Assembly (NCBI GenBank): GCA_016946835.1
Contig: JACVTC010000126.1
Coordinates: 317,501 to 381,500 of the forward strand
Source of the DNA: Neocallimastix lanati (nom. inval.)
Taxonomy: Eukaryota; Neocallimastigomycota; Neocallimastigomycetes; Neocallimastigales; Neocallimastigaceae
Length of the DNA: 64,000 nucleotides
Direction: 5' to 3'
The position numbers and the translations under genes are program-made. Within the stretch, counting starts at the first letter, position 1. Each line of letters starts with the position of its first letter. A model generated the notes under the pieces. The model made no database searches and was not told the DNA's origin. It saw nothing but the letters and a program-made list of their open reading frames with translations. Of this stretch, positions 10,561 through 23,777 are shown piece after piece.

Positions 10561-11340
10561 AATAAAATCTTTAATAATTAATTATTACATAATTAATTAA
10601 TGTAATAAAATTACATAAATTTATGATTTACGTATATGAAAATTAATTATAAATTTATGTAAACTAAACTTTTCATAAAGGATAAATTATTATTTAAATA
10701 ATTTTGGATAATAAATTTAATCTAAATAATTTATTTTAGTTAGTTAATTTAGTTTATTTAATTTAGTTATTTTATTTTTTAGTTAATTTAGTTTAGTTAG
10801 TTTAAAATACTTTAAAATTAATTTCGGAATAGTTTTAAATAGTTAAAATTAGTTTAAATAGTTTATAAAAATAGTTAAAATTAGTTTAAATAGTTTATAA
10901 AAATAGTTTTGAATTGTAAATATATAAACATTAGTATTAATAATATTTAAATAATAAATAAATAATAAATGAGTTTTTATTGAATTTAATTATTATTGTA
11001 AATAAGTTGAAAGTTTATTGAATTAATTATTATTTAGTTTTAGTTAATTATTATTTAATAAAATTATTAATAAATATTTTGTTTATAAATAAATAGTAAT
11101 ATATGTATATTAAATAGGTTTGATATATTAAAATGTAATCATGAAAAAATATAAATACATGTAAAATTCATTATTTAAATCGATGTATTAGTTATTGACT
11201 ATCAAATAGTTAATAACGAGAAGAGATTTATTTTTAATTTAATAAAAGATTATTTATTAAAAAAGGAATTTTTTTTATTACGTGTTTTTAAATATTTTGT
11301 GTATTTTGTTATTTGTAATTTGTTTCTCCTAAACTCTTTA
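10561..11340. other. AT-rich region with short tandem repeat
   Basis: No gene is visible. A unit of about 31 bp (AGTTAAAATTAGTTTAAATA plus TTTATAAAAAT) is repeated twice at about 10843-10910, inside a longer stretch built from TTAGTTTA words. It may be the untranslated leader between gag and protease fragments, or LTR debris. Confidence 0.4.
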
Positions 11341-11344
11341 CACT

Positions 11345-12172
11345 GTTGAATCTAATTAACAGCCATTAACTTTTCAATCTTCTCTTCGAGCTCCTTACGA
11401 TATACCCTTTCCTGTTCTTGGTTCGCATCAAAGAATTCTTCAATCCTGTGAATTTTTTGACTTTTATCTTCTTGGTCTTATTGGAATTTTTATCCTTTCA
11501 TCTGGTCTTCGTCCAGATAGGTTTCAATCTTTTTAATTTCATTATCAATAGCGGCTTCTTTTCCTTTGCCTTCAGTTATTTGCTGATGAAAGAATGCTTC
11601 TACTTTTCGATCTCCGTTACACTAGCTTGACTACTAGTCTCCTCCTTATCCACCCTTCTTTCAACTTCTCTAAACCGTTGATTCACAGCTGGGATGAAGC
11701 TGCTAAGTTCAGCCTCAATCTTGGTGAATCTATTCTTGTTTTGGGTCTGTATCTGTTCTAGCCATACTACCATTTGTTGCTGGTTACTAATCATCATATT
11801 CCTAAACTCCTCTATTTGTTTATTCATCAAGGTAGCAAAGTCCATGGCTCCACTACTATTGTTCTTGCTCGAATTCTCACCTTGGGTAGTTCCAGGCTTA
11901 CTAGTTACTGGCTTACTAACTAACTTTAAGTTTACTAGCTTCAGATTTACTAGCTTCAGGCGCCGTAGCTGGTTTGGGTTTTGATACAGCTGACTTCTCA
12001 GGAGCACTGGTAGTTTTCTTGTCTCCTGTGTTCTGGCGTTGAGCTGGAAGAGTTTCAACAGGTCTAGGACTAATTTCTGCGACCACACTTCCCACTGAAC
12101 TTTTCAAGAACCACTCCTTGTGGTTTTTCTAGTTTTATAGGGTGCTTTGGAATTTTTTTTCTTTTTATCCAT
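11345..12172 (-). pseudogene. Retrotransposon gag N-terminal region, frameshifted
   Basis: The minus strand starts at an ATG at 12172 (MDKKKKNSKAPYKTRKTT). A Pro/Lys/Thr/Ser-rich stretch with repeated SKxKxxS units follows. After a change of frame near 11925 come MDFATLMNKQIEEFRNMM and QTQNKNRFTKIEAELSSF, a coiled-coil-like gag head. TAG stops follow EIEK at about 11600. A basic, Lys/Glu-rich tail ending LEEKIEKLMAVN reaches about 11360. Its low complexity and position upstream of the Ty3 pieces support gag, but the link to any one of them is inferred. Confidence 0.6.
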
Positions 12173-12830
12173 TTTCTTTAGTTATTAATTTATTTATCCT
12201 ATATTTTTATATAGGATAAATAAATTAATACATATTTAAATAATTTATTATAAAATTTTTTCTTTCGCTTCCGAGTGTATATATAAATTTATATAAAAAA
12301 TGACTACCATCAAAAATTCTAAATTTTTAATTTAAATAATGAATTATAATTAAATTATTAATAAATAAAATTTCGGATATACGAATTTTTATAAAATTTA
12401 ATTTTTAAATTTTTGATTAAAATTTTATATTAAATCCAAAAAGTTTAGTTTTTTTTGAAAATTTTGTGGCTTGCTCAGAATATAATGTGGCGTAAATTAA
12501 AAATTTTTCTAGCTAAAGGTAAACAAAGAAAAGTAAACAAAGAAAATAAACAACTTTTAACCTAATATTAAAAGTTCTAAAAATTATTATTTTTTATTTT
12601 ATTAAACTATACTATCTTATTAATTAAATTATTACCTAGTGTTTGTTTTTTAATTTATTTATTATCGGTTATTTAGTTATATAGCGTTACTATTGTAAAA
12701 AGTAAGTTTAATGTAACTAAAATAACGAATAATAAATACTACAAAGTCTAAAGAAAATCTAACACCTCTCTATTCTATTATTAGTAAAAATAAGAATACC
12801 CAAAAAGAAAATAAAAAATTTTTAGAGTAT
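12173..12830. other. AT-rich region between retroelement remnants
   Basis: Only A/T-rich sequence, including a palindromic TTATTTATCCTATATTTTTATATAGGATAAATAA around 12190-12228 that can form a strong hairpin. No coding signal is seen. Confidence 0.4.
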
Positions 12831-12869
12831 CTAGAAAAATTATAATGAAATTAAGGGAAGAGGAATATG

Positions 12870-13440
12870 ATTTTTTTAAAGATTTAAATCCCCCCATTGC
12901 AATATTACTTTTGAAGAGTTTCTGGATGCAGCTCCAAAATTTGAGATATAAAGGGTCACAAGGTGTAAAATTGAAGAAAAATCAATCAAATATCTTAGAG
13001 TGGGGTGTTGGATAATGTGTCAACCACGACTGTGGTCATTAATAATATCGACCACACTTACAGAAGTAAATGTAACGAACCATGTGAAGAAGATATTGCT
13101 ATGGTTGATGTTACAGTTGAAGATGTTCCTGGGAAGGCTTTAATTGATTCATGTAATTTTAAGTATTATTACACAATTTGCTTTATAAACTAGTATAAAT
13201 CTATATGAATTAGGCTATACTGGCCTCGCTACTAAGGGAAGTCATGAACTGAAGAAGCACTCCGAGAAAAAGTACCAGAAAAATTCTCAACAATAACATG
13301 CATGCCAGAGCGCCAATGCTGTCCAGAAGGGACAATATCTGCCTATATGGAAGTGTGTAACTACCTCAATATTCTTACTGCCCCTTAAGGGTTAAAACAA
13401 AGGACGGTACACATGAGAAATAAAATAAATAAATAAATAA
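12870..13440 (+). pseudogene. Remnant of a retroelement gag-protease region
   Basis: A plus-strand frame near 12900 reads HCNITFEEFLDAAPKFEI, resembling the region just before Ty3-type proteases. A second frame at 13005-13192 reads CEEDIAMVDVTVEDVPGKAL followed by IDSC, resembling the retropepsin active site with DSG changed to DSC. The remainder to 13400 is denser in G+C than its surroundings but broken by stops. An (AAAT)n stretch and A-tail follow at 13422-13449. The assignment rests on these two motifs only. Confidence 0.45.
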
Positions 13441-13452
13441 AAAAAAAATTAA

Positions 13453-13489
<37 letters not shown>

Positions 13490-14260
13490 ATTTTTTAAAT
13501 TAAACGTTACATAATTTTTTATTTTTACTTTATTTTTTTTATGATATATAAAAAAAAAAAAAAAGTAAAAATTGTAAATTGTAATATCATCATAAAACAG
13601 ATTAAAAAGTTTTTTTTTTTTTTTTTTTTTAATAATATTTTTTATTTTTTATTTTTTTATTTTTAATTTATTAATAATATACATTTAAAAAAATAATAAT
13701 TTTTAATATTTATATTTATATATATTTAATAATTACAATTAACGATAAAAATAAATAAATAAATAAAATAATATTATACATGTTATAATGTTAATATTTA
13801 GCTTTATCTAAAAATTATCATTTTGATTTTATAAACTATATTTTATATTTCTTAATAATTTTTATATTTATATATATTCACATATATATATATTATTTAT
13901 AATTCATTTGAATTTATGAAGTAGTATTTTTTATTTCTATTATTTCTATTAAATTTTATAAATAAATTAAGGAAACATTAAAATTTTTTTTAGCAGTATT
14001 ATTTATATAACTATTTATATAAATTAAAAAATATATTTTTTAGTATAAAGGGAATAAACTAATTTAATTCTCTATACAAATAAATAAAATTATTAATAAA
14101 ATTAATTATTAATATTGTTAATATATATATATTTTCTATATCAAATAATTTAAAACATATATATATATATTTATATTTGCTATAATTTAAATTTTATGAA
14201 TTTATATTTGTTATAATTTAAAATTTATGTCCTATATATATAATTGTTATTTTTATTTTA

Positions 14261-14314
<54 letters not shown>

Positions 14315-14400
14315 TTTATTATATTTTATTTTATTTTATTTTATTTTATTTTATTTTGTATTTTTTAATTTTATTTCTCATTTAGAAAGCTTTAACTTGT
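13441..14400. repeat. Low-complexity DNA with poly-T and TTTTA pentamer tract
   Basis: Several T-runs (13459-13488, 13611-13630) and (TA)n words lead to a run of about 60 T at 14252-14312 and nine copies of TTTTA to about 14357. No gene is seen. The tract lies just downstream of the first array gene, which ends at 14401. Confidence 0.7.
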
Positions 14401-15234
14401 CTATAAATAATAGAAGAATAATCCCAAAGTAAATAATAAAGTTTTACCAATTTTAATGGTGGTTGCACCACTGGCTTGGGCAGCACATTTATCATCATTT
14501 AAGGTGGTAATAACTTGATTAATTTGTTCTTCAGAAATATACTTTCGCTTGTTCAATTTTGATTTTTTTAATAATACATTATTAAAAAGTGTAAAGGCAC
14601 TAAGGGCTTTGTCTCTACAAGATTTTGATTTGCAAGTAGCATTAATAGTTTCATCTGTAAGTTCAGAAGTGCTGGAGGATTTAGCAAATTGACTAATAGG
14701 ACAATACTCTCCATTTTCATCTTTAGCACAACTAACATTCATGTTTGCTATGGCAAATCCAAGACTTTCTTGTAAAGCAGAAACATAATCCTTACATACG
14801 TCATAACTATCAAAACTAGTGTTAATAAGTTTTTGACAGTTTTCAGTATTGAATGTTTCACAACTTTTATCATAATTTTCAACTGTTAGTTTTCCGGGGA
14901 AGCAAGCATTATATTCATCAATTATCTTTTGACATTCAGAATCAATTGAGTTAGGAGCGAAGAAATAATTAATTTTATTTAAAAATTCATCCTTTTTTTC
15001 CTGCTGTTTTTGTTGAAATTGTTCTACATTATCACTAATTATATTTGTTAAATCATTTGTCTTCTTTTTTTGATTTTCTATTCCTTGTTCTATTTTATCA
15101 ACAGTTTTATCTAAGTTTTCATCTATTCTTTCGACAGTATCTTCTAAATTTCTTTTAAAATTTCTATCTTCTAAAGTGTAAGAATAAACTGAAGTCATAG
15201 CAAGCAAAGCTAATAAAGGTGTAGTTAATTTCAT
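14401..15234 (-). CDS. Ten-cysteine secreted GPI-type protein, array member 1 (with coiled-coil insert)
   Basis: The 277-residue protein starts with a signal peptide (about 1-18, cut near VYS-YT). A Lys-Arg at 27-28 follows, then a Lys/Glu/Gln-rich helical segment (about 29-90) that no other array member has. The ten-Cys domain begins at Cys101. Cys spacing is 9, 13, 7, 13, 21, 8 (CAKDENGEYCP), 23, 4 (CKSKSC), then a long gap to the last Cys. The C-terminus ends in a hydrophobic tail after a small-residue stretch (ASGATT), typical of a GPI-anchor signal. It probably sits on the cell surface. The gene is intronless. Function is unknown; the family is recognised only from its siblings in this window. 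Confidence 0.9.
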   Translation of the reverse strand: MKLTTPLLALLAMTSVYSYTLEDRNFKRNLEDTVERIDENLDKTVDKIEQGIENQKKKTNDLTNIISDNVEQFQQKQQEKKDEFLNKINYFFAPNSIDSECQKIIDEYNACFPGKLTVENYDKSCETFNTENCQKLINTSFDSYDVCKDYVSALQESLGFAIANMNVSCAKDENGEYCPISQFAKSSSTSELTDETINATCKSKSCRDKALSAFTLFNNVLLKKSKLNKRKYISEEQINQVITTLNDDKCAAQASGATTIKIGKTLLFTLGLFFYYL

Positions 15235-16820
<1,586 letters not shown>

Positions 16821-16829
16821 GTGTATAAT

Positions 16830-17354
16830 TATGTGATATATATTTTTATTTTCACTACTAATAATATTAATATTATTTAATAATATTATCTCTATTGTTA
16901 TTATTATTACTGTTATTTTCTTCGTTACTTCTATCACAATAAGTTCTTGATTCTATATTATTTATATCTGTGACAACAATGTTTACATTATTCTTTGATA
17001 CTGGACAATATTTAGTAATTATAAAAATTTTTCATAAAGAATTTCAATATCCATAAAATATTTCATTCGAAATTCAGGGAAAAAATAATATTTAGAAAAC
17101 CAATATTCTAATGGATGATTATTTTTTTTCTATAACAACAAGGACATCTTTTTGGATAGTCAACCTCAATCATATTGGTGGTTTTGGCAACACGAGAATC
17201 AAATTTATATCCATCGGAAATCAATGTTAAAATTCAGAATATTCAAAGTTGACCTTTAGGTAATCTCTATTTTTCTCAAATTCATTTTTCTTATAAGCTT
17301 TAGCCTTGATTGATTTTCCTTCCATATCTCTATCTATGGAATAGTTTACAATTG

Positions 17355-17406
<52 letters not shown>

Positions 17407-17960
17407 ATGGAAATTTATCTAATTTGTCTGCTAAAATTTTACTTTTTTTATCCTACTTCATGATGTCTACAACGTGAATATCTCAAAGTAAAATAGAGAT
17501 AATACAATTTGAGTTTTTTTTTTTTTTTCCATTTTTTTAAAACACCTTACCTAAGCAATTGCACATTTTGCCGATAAAGGAGGAATGATACGTTCATTAC
17601 AAACGCAATAAAGGGATGTAAAGTTATTCCCATTAGAAAATCATTCAATCCAGTAAAATTTCGAATTAACTAATGTCAGTGTACTTCTCATTCTTTTTTT
17701 GTTTGATTCAGTAGAGGTGCATAAATCGAAACTTGCCAAATTACTACATTAGAAAATAGCATTCGTTTATAAGGGATAGGAATACAAGGATTCTTAAGAA
17801 ATCCTTTAATGAAATAAAGTACTTTTCTAACTTTATTATTTATTCTTTGTGGGATCGGTTTCAGTTCTAAATCATTTGAAAACAGTACATCTAAGAGGGT
17901 ATAATCAATTCGTTTAAGGTAACTTTTGATTTGGACCTGGAAAACTAGTACATATCATTA
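16830..17960 (-). mobile_element. Decayed LINE fragment (C-terminal half), minus strand
   Basis: Reading down from 17950, the minus strand gives RKVLYFIKGFLKNPCIPIPY and then VSIYAPLL, matching KALFSVSKFLSNSKIPIPF and VSYFAPLL of the plus-strand LINE. Next come MEGKSIKAKAYKKNEFEKNR, DGYKFDSRVAKTTNMIE, a CPCC knuckle and HPLEYWFSKYYFFPEF. An Asn/Ser-rich run (SNEENNSNNNNNRDNIIK) lies at about 16905-16870. It has many stops and frameshifts, and a run of about 48 T (17358-17405) splits it. It is a related but different LINE subfamily from the copy at 1-3.4 kb. Confidence 0.85.
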
Positions 17961-18205
17961 AGGGGTAAGATATTTTAAGTTGAGTTATAAGTAGTCTCTA
18001 GTTTTTTCAAACTTATTTTTCTTTTATTAAGTAGATAATTATAATTTGATGTATCACATTTTATAAACATACATTATATAATTTAAAGATAAAAATAAAA
18101 CGTATATATAAAATTAAGTAAAATAAATAATAATAGAAATAAAAAAAAAAAAATTTTTATAATTAATCATAGAAAATTTAATGTAATAATAATTTTTTTT
18201 TTTTT
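17961..18205. other. AT-rich spacer
   Basis: A/T-rich, with an A-run at 18140 and a T-run at 18191-18204. Nothing else is recognised. Confidence 0.4.
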
Positions 18206-18589
18206 AGACTTTTTAGCGTTAAGGTTCTTTATGAACTGATCCAATATGAAGACATTGTCTGGTGGGGAGTTTAGTTGGAGAGGCACATCTTTTAAAAAAT
18301 AACGCAGGTGTCCTAAGGGGAACTCATGAAGAACAGAAATCTCCAGTAGAACAAAAGGGTGAAAGTTCCCTTGATTTTGATTTTCAGTGTGAATACAACC
18401 CATGAAAGTGTGGCCTATCGATCCTTTAGATCCTGGAAATTTCAGGCTAGAGGTGTCAGAAAAGTTACCATAGGAATAACTGGCTTGTGGCAGCCAAGCG
18501 TTCATAGCAACGTTGCTTTTTGATCCTTCGATGTCGGCTCTTCTTATCATTACGAAACAGAATTCTTAAAGTGTTGGATCGTTCACCCA

Positions 18590-18594
<5 letters not shown>
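18206..18594 (+). pseudogene. Orphan fragment of 28S (LSU) rRNA, domain V
   Basis: The plus strand matches the conserved peptidyl-transferase region of fungal 25S/28S rRNA: ACTGATCC..TGAAGACATTGTC, GGTGGGGAGTTTAG, ATAACGCAGGTGTCCTAAGG, GAACAGAAATCTCCAGTAGA, GATTTTGATTTTCAGTGTGA, GTGTGGCCTATCGATCCTTT, TAACTGGCTTGTGGCAGCCA, TTTTTGATCCTTCGATGTCG and TTCACCCACTAAT. It begins in the middle of the gene and stops at CACTAATA, where a (TA)n tract starts. Changes at normally invariant bases (CCACAGGGATAAC reads CCATAGGAATAAC) show that it is a decayed, non-functional copy. No other rRNA sequence flanks it. Confidence 0.93.
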
Positions 18595-18641
<47 letters not shown>

Positions 18642-19258
18642 TTTTTTTATTAAGCTTTTATATATTAACTTTTGTAATTTTTTTTTTTTTTTAGAATTAG
18701 AGAATATTAACTTTTGTAATAAAACAAAATAAAATTTTATTACTACTCTATCAAATTTCCATATTCCCATTTACATTATAAATTATTTTTTTATACACAA
18801 ATAATTTAAAATGATTATTTTTACTAAACACAAAAACCATTTATGCACATTCATAAATAAAACAATTATATATATTTATAAAATTTATTTTATTTATTTG
18901 TTTATTAATTTATTTATTTATTTTTTTTTTTAAATTTATTTTATACTTTTATTTTTATTATATTAATATTTCTTTTTATATTTATATATTTTTATATTTA
19001 TATTTATTTATTTATTTACTTATTTATAATTTTTAAATTTATTTTATATTTATATCTTTTTTATATTAATAATTCTTTTTTATATTTATATATTTATATA
19101 TTTATATTTATTTATTTACTTATTTATTTATTTTTTTTTAATTATTTAAATGCATATTAAAAATACTTCAGCTTATTCTAAAGTATTACTTTTTCTATTT
19201 TTTTTTTTTTTTTAATTAAAATAAAAAAAAAAATACTATTTCCTAATTAATTATTTAT
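18595..19258. repeat. (TA)n/poly-T and AT-rich low-complexity spacer
   Basis: A (TA)n tract and T-run at 18590-18648 are followed by TTTATTTA-type words and a duplicated TTTTATATTAATA..TTTTTTATATTTATATATTT phrase (about 18955 and 19065). No gene is visible. Confidence 0.6.
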
Positions 19259-19942
19259 TTAAAAAATAGCATTGAATAATAAACCAACCATAACAAATAA
19301 AATGGAACTGTATTTCATAGTAGCACTAGCATCACTTGATGCAGAACCAGTAGAACCAGTAGAAGTAGCAGCAACTGGAACACAAGTATCACTCTTTAAA
19401 TTTTTAAGAACCGTTTTAATATTTTCTTGTCCAGAGTTTACTGCTTTATTATTATCTAACTTTGTAAAGATATTAGTGTAGGCATCCTTACATTTTTTTG
19501 ATTTACATGTTTCCTTAGAGGCAGCATCAAATTCATCTATTTTTACTTCAATTTTTTCCTTAGAAGATTTTTGAGTAATACTGGCTAATGGACATAAGTC
19601 ACCCTTCTCATCAACTTCACATTGAACAGCAACAATACTTAGAATACCATTAAGTAAATCTTCAAATACTGTTAATTCTTCTTTTGAAGATTCTTTACAT
19701 TCTGGGATAGAGAAAACACCTTTTTGAATAACATTGTAACATTCAGGTTTGTTGTAAACCTTACAGGTATCATCAATCTTATCAAATTTTCTTACATCAA
19801 TTTTACATTCATTTCCCCACTTATTGATAGCTTCTTGACATTTTAAAGATCCTTCAAGGCTACGTTTTGAATTAATGACTGGACTAGCAACAGTAAGAGA
19901 AGCGACAGCAATTAAAGAAATGGCTTTAGTGAAGAATTTCAT
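19259..19942 (-). CDS. Ten-cysteine secreted GPI-type protein, array member 2
   Basis: This intronless gene encodes 227 residues. A signal peptide (about 1-19) precedes Lys-Arg at 26-27. Ten Cys follow from residue 35 with spacing 10, 13, 7, 13, 25, 8 (CEVDEKGDLCP), 28, 4 (CKSKKC) and 35. A Ser/Thr/Gly/Ala-rich stretch (TSTGSTGSASSDAS) and a hydrophobic end (SSILFVMVGLLFNAIF) suggest GPI anchoring. It is a near-duplicate of the gene at 25789-26475, roughly 80-85% identical by eye, and the flanks are duplicated too. Function is unknown. Confidence 0.92.
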   Translation of the reverse strand: MKFFTKAISLIAVASLTVASPVINSKRSLEGSLKCQEAINKWGNECKIDVRKFDKIDDTCKVYNKPECYNVIQKGVFSIPECKESSKEELTVFEDLLNGILSIVAVQCEVDEKGDLCPLASITQKSSKEKIEVKIDEFDAASKETCKSKKCKDAYTNIFTKLDNNKAVNSGQENIKTVLKNLKSDTCVPVAATSTGSTGSASSDASATMKYSSILFVMVGLLFNAIF

Positions 19943-20260
19943 TTTGGTTTAATTATTATTTTCTATTTAATGGAAACAGTAATAGAAAAAAATATTTTAT
20001 AAAATATTTATTATATTAATTGAAATTATTTTTTGTTATTTTATTATTTAAATTTTTTTAGAAAAGTATTTTCAAAATTCTTCTATTTATACTTTTTTTT
20101 TTTTTTAATTTTTTTATTTTTTTATATTAATATTATATTTATTATATATATACATATATAAATAATCTATTCATATATAAATAATCTATTATTATGTAAT
20201 AAATTAAATATAATAAGATTAAATAAATAATTTTAATGATTATAAAAAACACTAAAAAGG
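19943..20260. promoter_or_regulatory. Upstream flank of array member 2, shared with member 3
   Basis: The bases just upstream of the start (TTTGGTTTAATTATTATTTT..TATTTAATGG, about 19945-19973) are nearly identical to the flank of the gene at 25789-26475. The duplication therefore included the promoter. The rest is A/T-rich. The phrase TTTTAATGATTATAAAAAAC at 20232 recurs at 26985. Confidence 0.45.
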
Positions 20261-20373
20261 AAATATGGAATTAAAAAAGCAAAAAATTGTATATATATAA
20301 ATATTACACAATTTTGTATATAATGTTAATAATTATTAATTAATATTAATTATGCTGTTAATCATTATTATTA

Positions 20374-20414
<41 letters not shown>

Positions 20415-23400
20415 TTTTATTATTCATCATTAATTTGTAGTTATAGGTAATTTTCATAACATTTATTACAATATGTATTTTAAATTATAATTAATTTTTT
20501 TTTTTATGTGGGAAATGATGGGAATAGAGGAAACCTCTAAACATTACTTTTTATTAATTATATTTATTTTATTATAACTTAATATATATATAAATATATA
20601 TATACAAAACTAAAATATACCTAAAATCTATAAAAATTAATTAATTAGCCATAACACAAGACTTCTATTCGTATTTATTTGAACACAAATATTAATAACA
20701 AAAACTTTGGAAATCCTTTGAAACTTTATATATTAATAATAGAACAAAGTCCGAAATTCCTAGAATTCATTTAAATTTAAAAAATAGAAAATTAATAATT
20801 AATTTTATTGTTAATAATAAATAATTACTATATATATTCTTAAATTATTTATTTAATTTTATTATTATATGTGAATTGATTATAATATAAAAACAAATAA
20901 TTAAACCTAATATTTTATAACTATTCAAAAACTTTTTTCTGATCCACACTTCTCTTAATTCGAAGAAATGTTTAATTTTTTTATGTTGGTTGATTATAAT
21001 TTACTATTTAATTAGTTGTTCTTGTGATTAAAATAAACTTTTTAATGACTTTCTATATTAAGTATTATAAATATTAATAATTATTATTTAAGGAAATAGT
21101 TTATAGCTGTATAAAGATAAATATAAAATAATAAGAATAAGAATATAATTAAAACATTATTTTATATTTTAAAATTTACTATTATATTTTATTAATTATA
21201 ATTAATATGTAGAAATTATGTCATTTATTAAGAATATTATAAAATCATTAGATTTAAATTTAAAAAATGATATTAATTTATGTTTAAATAACAAAGTTCA
21301 TTTTATATTAATTAAGGTTTGAATACTTTATTTTATGTCATATTTAACAATGTCCGAAAATCCTAGAACAAAAAATATAAAAAATGGAAACATAAAAATA
21401 TAAATTATAATATTAATAATATATATATATATTAGTTATTATTAACAATAAAGTTAATATAGATGTTTATAATTAGTAATTTAAATATTAAAAAATGATA
21501 GTTATTATAAAAAAAAAAAAAGTTGCTTAACAAAATAACCAAAATAAATGAAAGCATAAATTATACTGAACAATTAAACATAATTTAATTTATATAATAG
21601 GAATAATTATTATAAAAAAGAAATTAGTAGTTTTGAACAGTAACAGAAGTTGCATAACAAAATAACCAAAATAAATGAAAGCATAAATTATAATAAATAA
21701 TTAAACAATTTATATAATAGGAAATTATTATTTTCATAATTTATTTTATTTTGTCTAGTTTATATTTATTTCTGTTATCTATGATAAATAATATTAAAGT
21801 ATACTTTATATAAATATTTTATTATATATTCATATAAGTACAAAGTATCTATAAATATTTACAGTTTAATATATTTGTAAATAAACTTTTATGGTATAAT
21901 AGTTTACAAAAACTAAGATTACATGAGTATATTTAAAATATAATAATCTTTATCTTAGAATATAATACTATAGTATAAAATATATTTATTTCTGTTATCT
22001 ATGATAAATAATATTAAAAGTTTAAAAGCGAAAAAAAAATATATATATATAAATATTAGACAACTTTGTATATAACTTTTATAATTATAATTAATGATTA
22101 TAATTATTAATTAATATTAATTATTCTATTAATCATTATTATTAAAAAATATATACATATAAAATTTTTAATATTCATCACTAATTTGTACTTACAGGTA
22201 ATTTTCATAACATTTATTTATTTATTTGCAATAATAATTATTTTTTTTTTTTTTTGTAGTTTCTGGAAAATAATGGGAAAAAAAGGAAACCTCTAAACCT
22301 TTTTTTTTATTTATTACATTTATTATATATACGAAATTAAAATTAAAATAGATCTAGAATCTATAATAATTAATTAATTAGCAGTAACACAAGATTTGTA
22401 TTCGTATTTATTTGAACACAAATATTAATTGCAGCTGAAAACTTTAGAAATTATTTTGAAACTTAATATATTAATAATTTTACAAAGTCCGAAATTCCTA
22501 GAATAAAAAATATTTATTTAAATTATTTAAAATGGAAACTTACTAAAATAAATTATAATATGTGAATTAATTATAATAAAAAAAAGAATAATAATAATAA
22601 TTATACCTAACTATTCAACAATTTTTTTCTCATCCACACTTCTCTTAATTCGGAGAAATGTTTATTTTTTTTTATGCTGGTTGATAATAATTAAATATTT
22701 AATTAGTTGTTGTCGTGATTAAAATAAACTTTTTAATGACTTTCTATGTAAATTATAGTTAAGTATTATAAATATTAATTATTATTTAAGGAAATATTCA
22801 ATAACTATATATAAAGATAAATATAAAATAATAAAAATTTAATTAAAAGTATTGATTTATATTTTATTAATTATAATAAATACGTAGAAATAATTCCATT
22901 TATTAAGAACATTATAAACTCATTAGATTTAAATTTAAAAAATGACATTAATTTATTTTTAAATAATATAAAGTTTATTTTATATTAAGGTTTTAGTTTC
23001 ATTTTATATCATTTTAATAATAGTACAAATTCCTAGAACAAAAATATTCATTTAAATTATAAAAAATAGAAACTTAATAATATAAATTATAATTATATAA
23101 ATAATATTAATAATAATTATTAATTATTTATCATTAACAATAAAGTTAATATAGATATTTATAAATTAGTAATTTAAATATAAAATGATAATTATTATAA
23201 AAAAGAAATTAGTAGTTTTGAACAGCAACAGAAGTTGCTTAACAAAATAACCAAAATAAATGAAAGCATAAATTATAATAAATAATTAAACAATTTATAT
23301 AATAGGAAATTATTATTTTCATAATTTATTTTATTTTGTCTAGTTTATATTTATTTCTGTTATCTATGATAAATAATATTAAAGTTTACTTTATATTAAT

Positions 23401-23580
23401 ATTTTATTATATATTCATATAGGTATAAAGTATCTATAAATATTTACAGTTTAATATATTTGTAAATAAACTTTTATGGTATAATAGTTTACAAAAACTA
23501 AGATTACATGAGTATATTTAAAATATAATAATCTTTATCTTAGAATATAATACTATAGTATAAAATAAAGTGATTTTTAG
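20260..23580. repeat. Tandemly duplicated non-coding block of about 1.7 kb
   Basis: Copy 1 (about 20260-22015) and copy 2 (about 22015-23580) share a series of phrases in the same order: ATTTGAACACAAATATTAAT (20677; 22410), GGAAACCTCTAAAC (20529; 22283), CATCCACACTTCTCTTAATT-type (20944; 22623), AACAAAATAACCAAAATAAATG (21658; 23239) and GTTTACAAAAACTAAGATTA (21902; 23481). The phrase CTGTTATCTATGATAAATAA occurs three times (21774, 21990 and 23355); the middle one marks the junction. A smaller internal repeat duplicates the TTGCTTAACAAAATAACC part at 21521 and 21649. No open frame is conserved, apart from a short minus-strand CSNKYEYKSCVTAN-stop in copy 2. Confidence 0.8.
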
Positions 23581-23777
23581 AATAATATTAACAATTAATT
23601 TCTAAATATTTAATATCAATACAAATATAATAAAATTGTATATAAATATTTGAACAACAAACAAATAAATAATAACCATATTACAATATTTTTGAAATAC
23701 TTGAAAATTTATAAATAGTTTCAATGATATTTTGTTTTATTTTAGCAATATATACTTGTATTTTGTCGTTTTTTTAG

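Noticed and set aside
11694-11984. Plus-strand 96-codon hydrophobic frame
   Set aside because: It is the complement of the gag-like coiled-coil and SKxK-rich coding sequence on the minus strand.
12190-12228. Strong AT palindrome as a transcription terminator or replication origin
   Set aside because: Such palindromes are expected in DNA this A/T-rich, and no supporting context was seen.
18167-18550. Minus-strand open frame of 127 codons with MNAWLPQASYSYGNFSDTSS
   Set aside because: This is the well-known spurious antisense reading of LSU rRNA. The plus strand is a 28S domain V fragment, so no protein gene is called.
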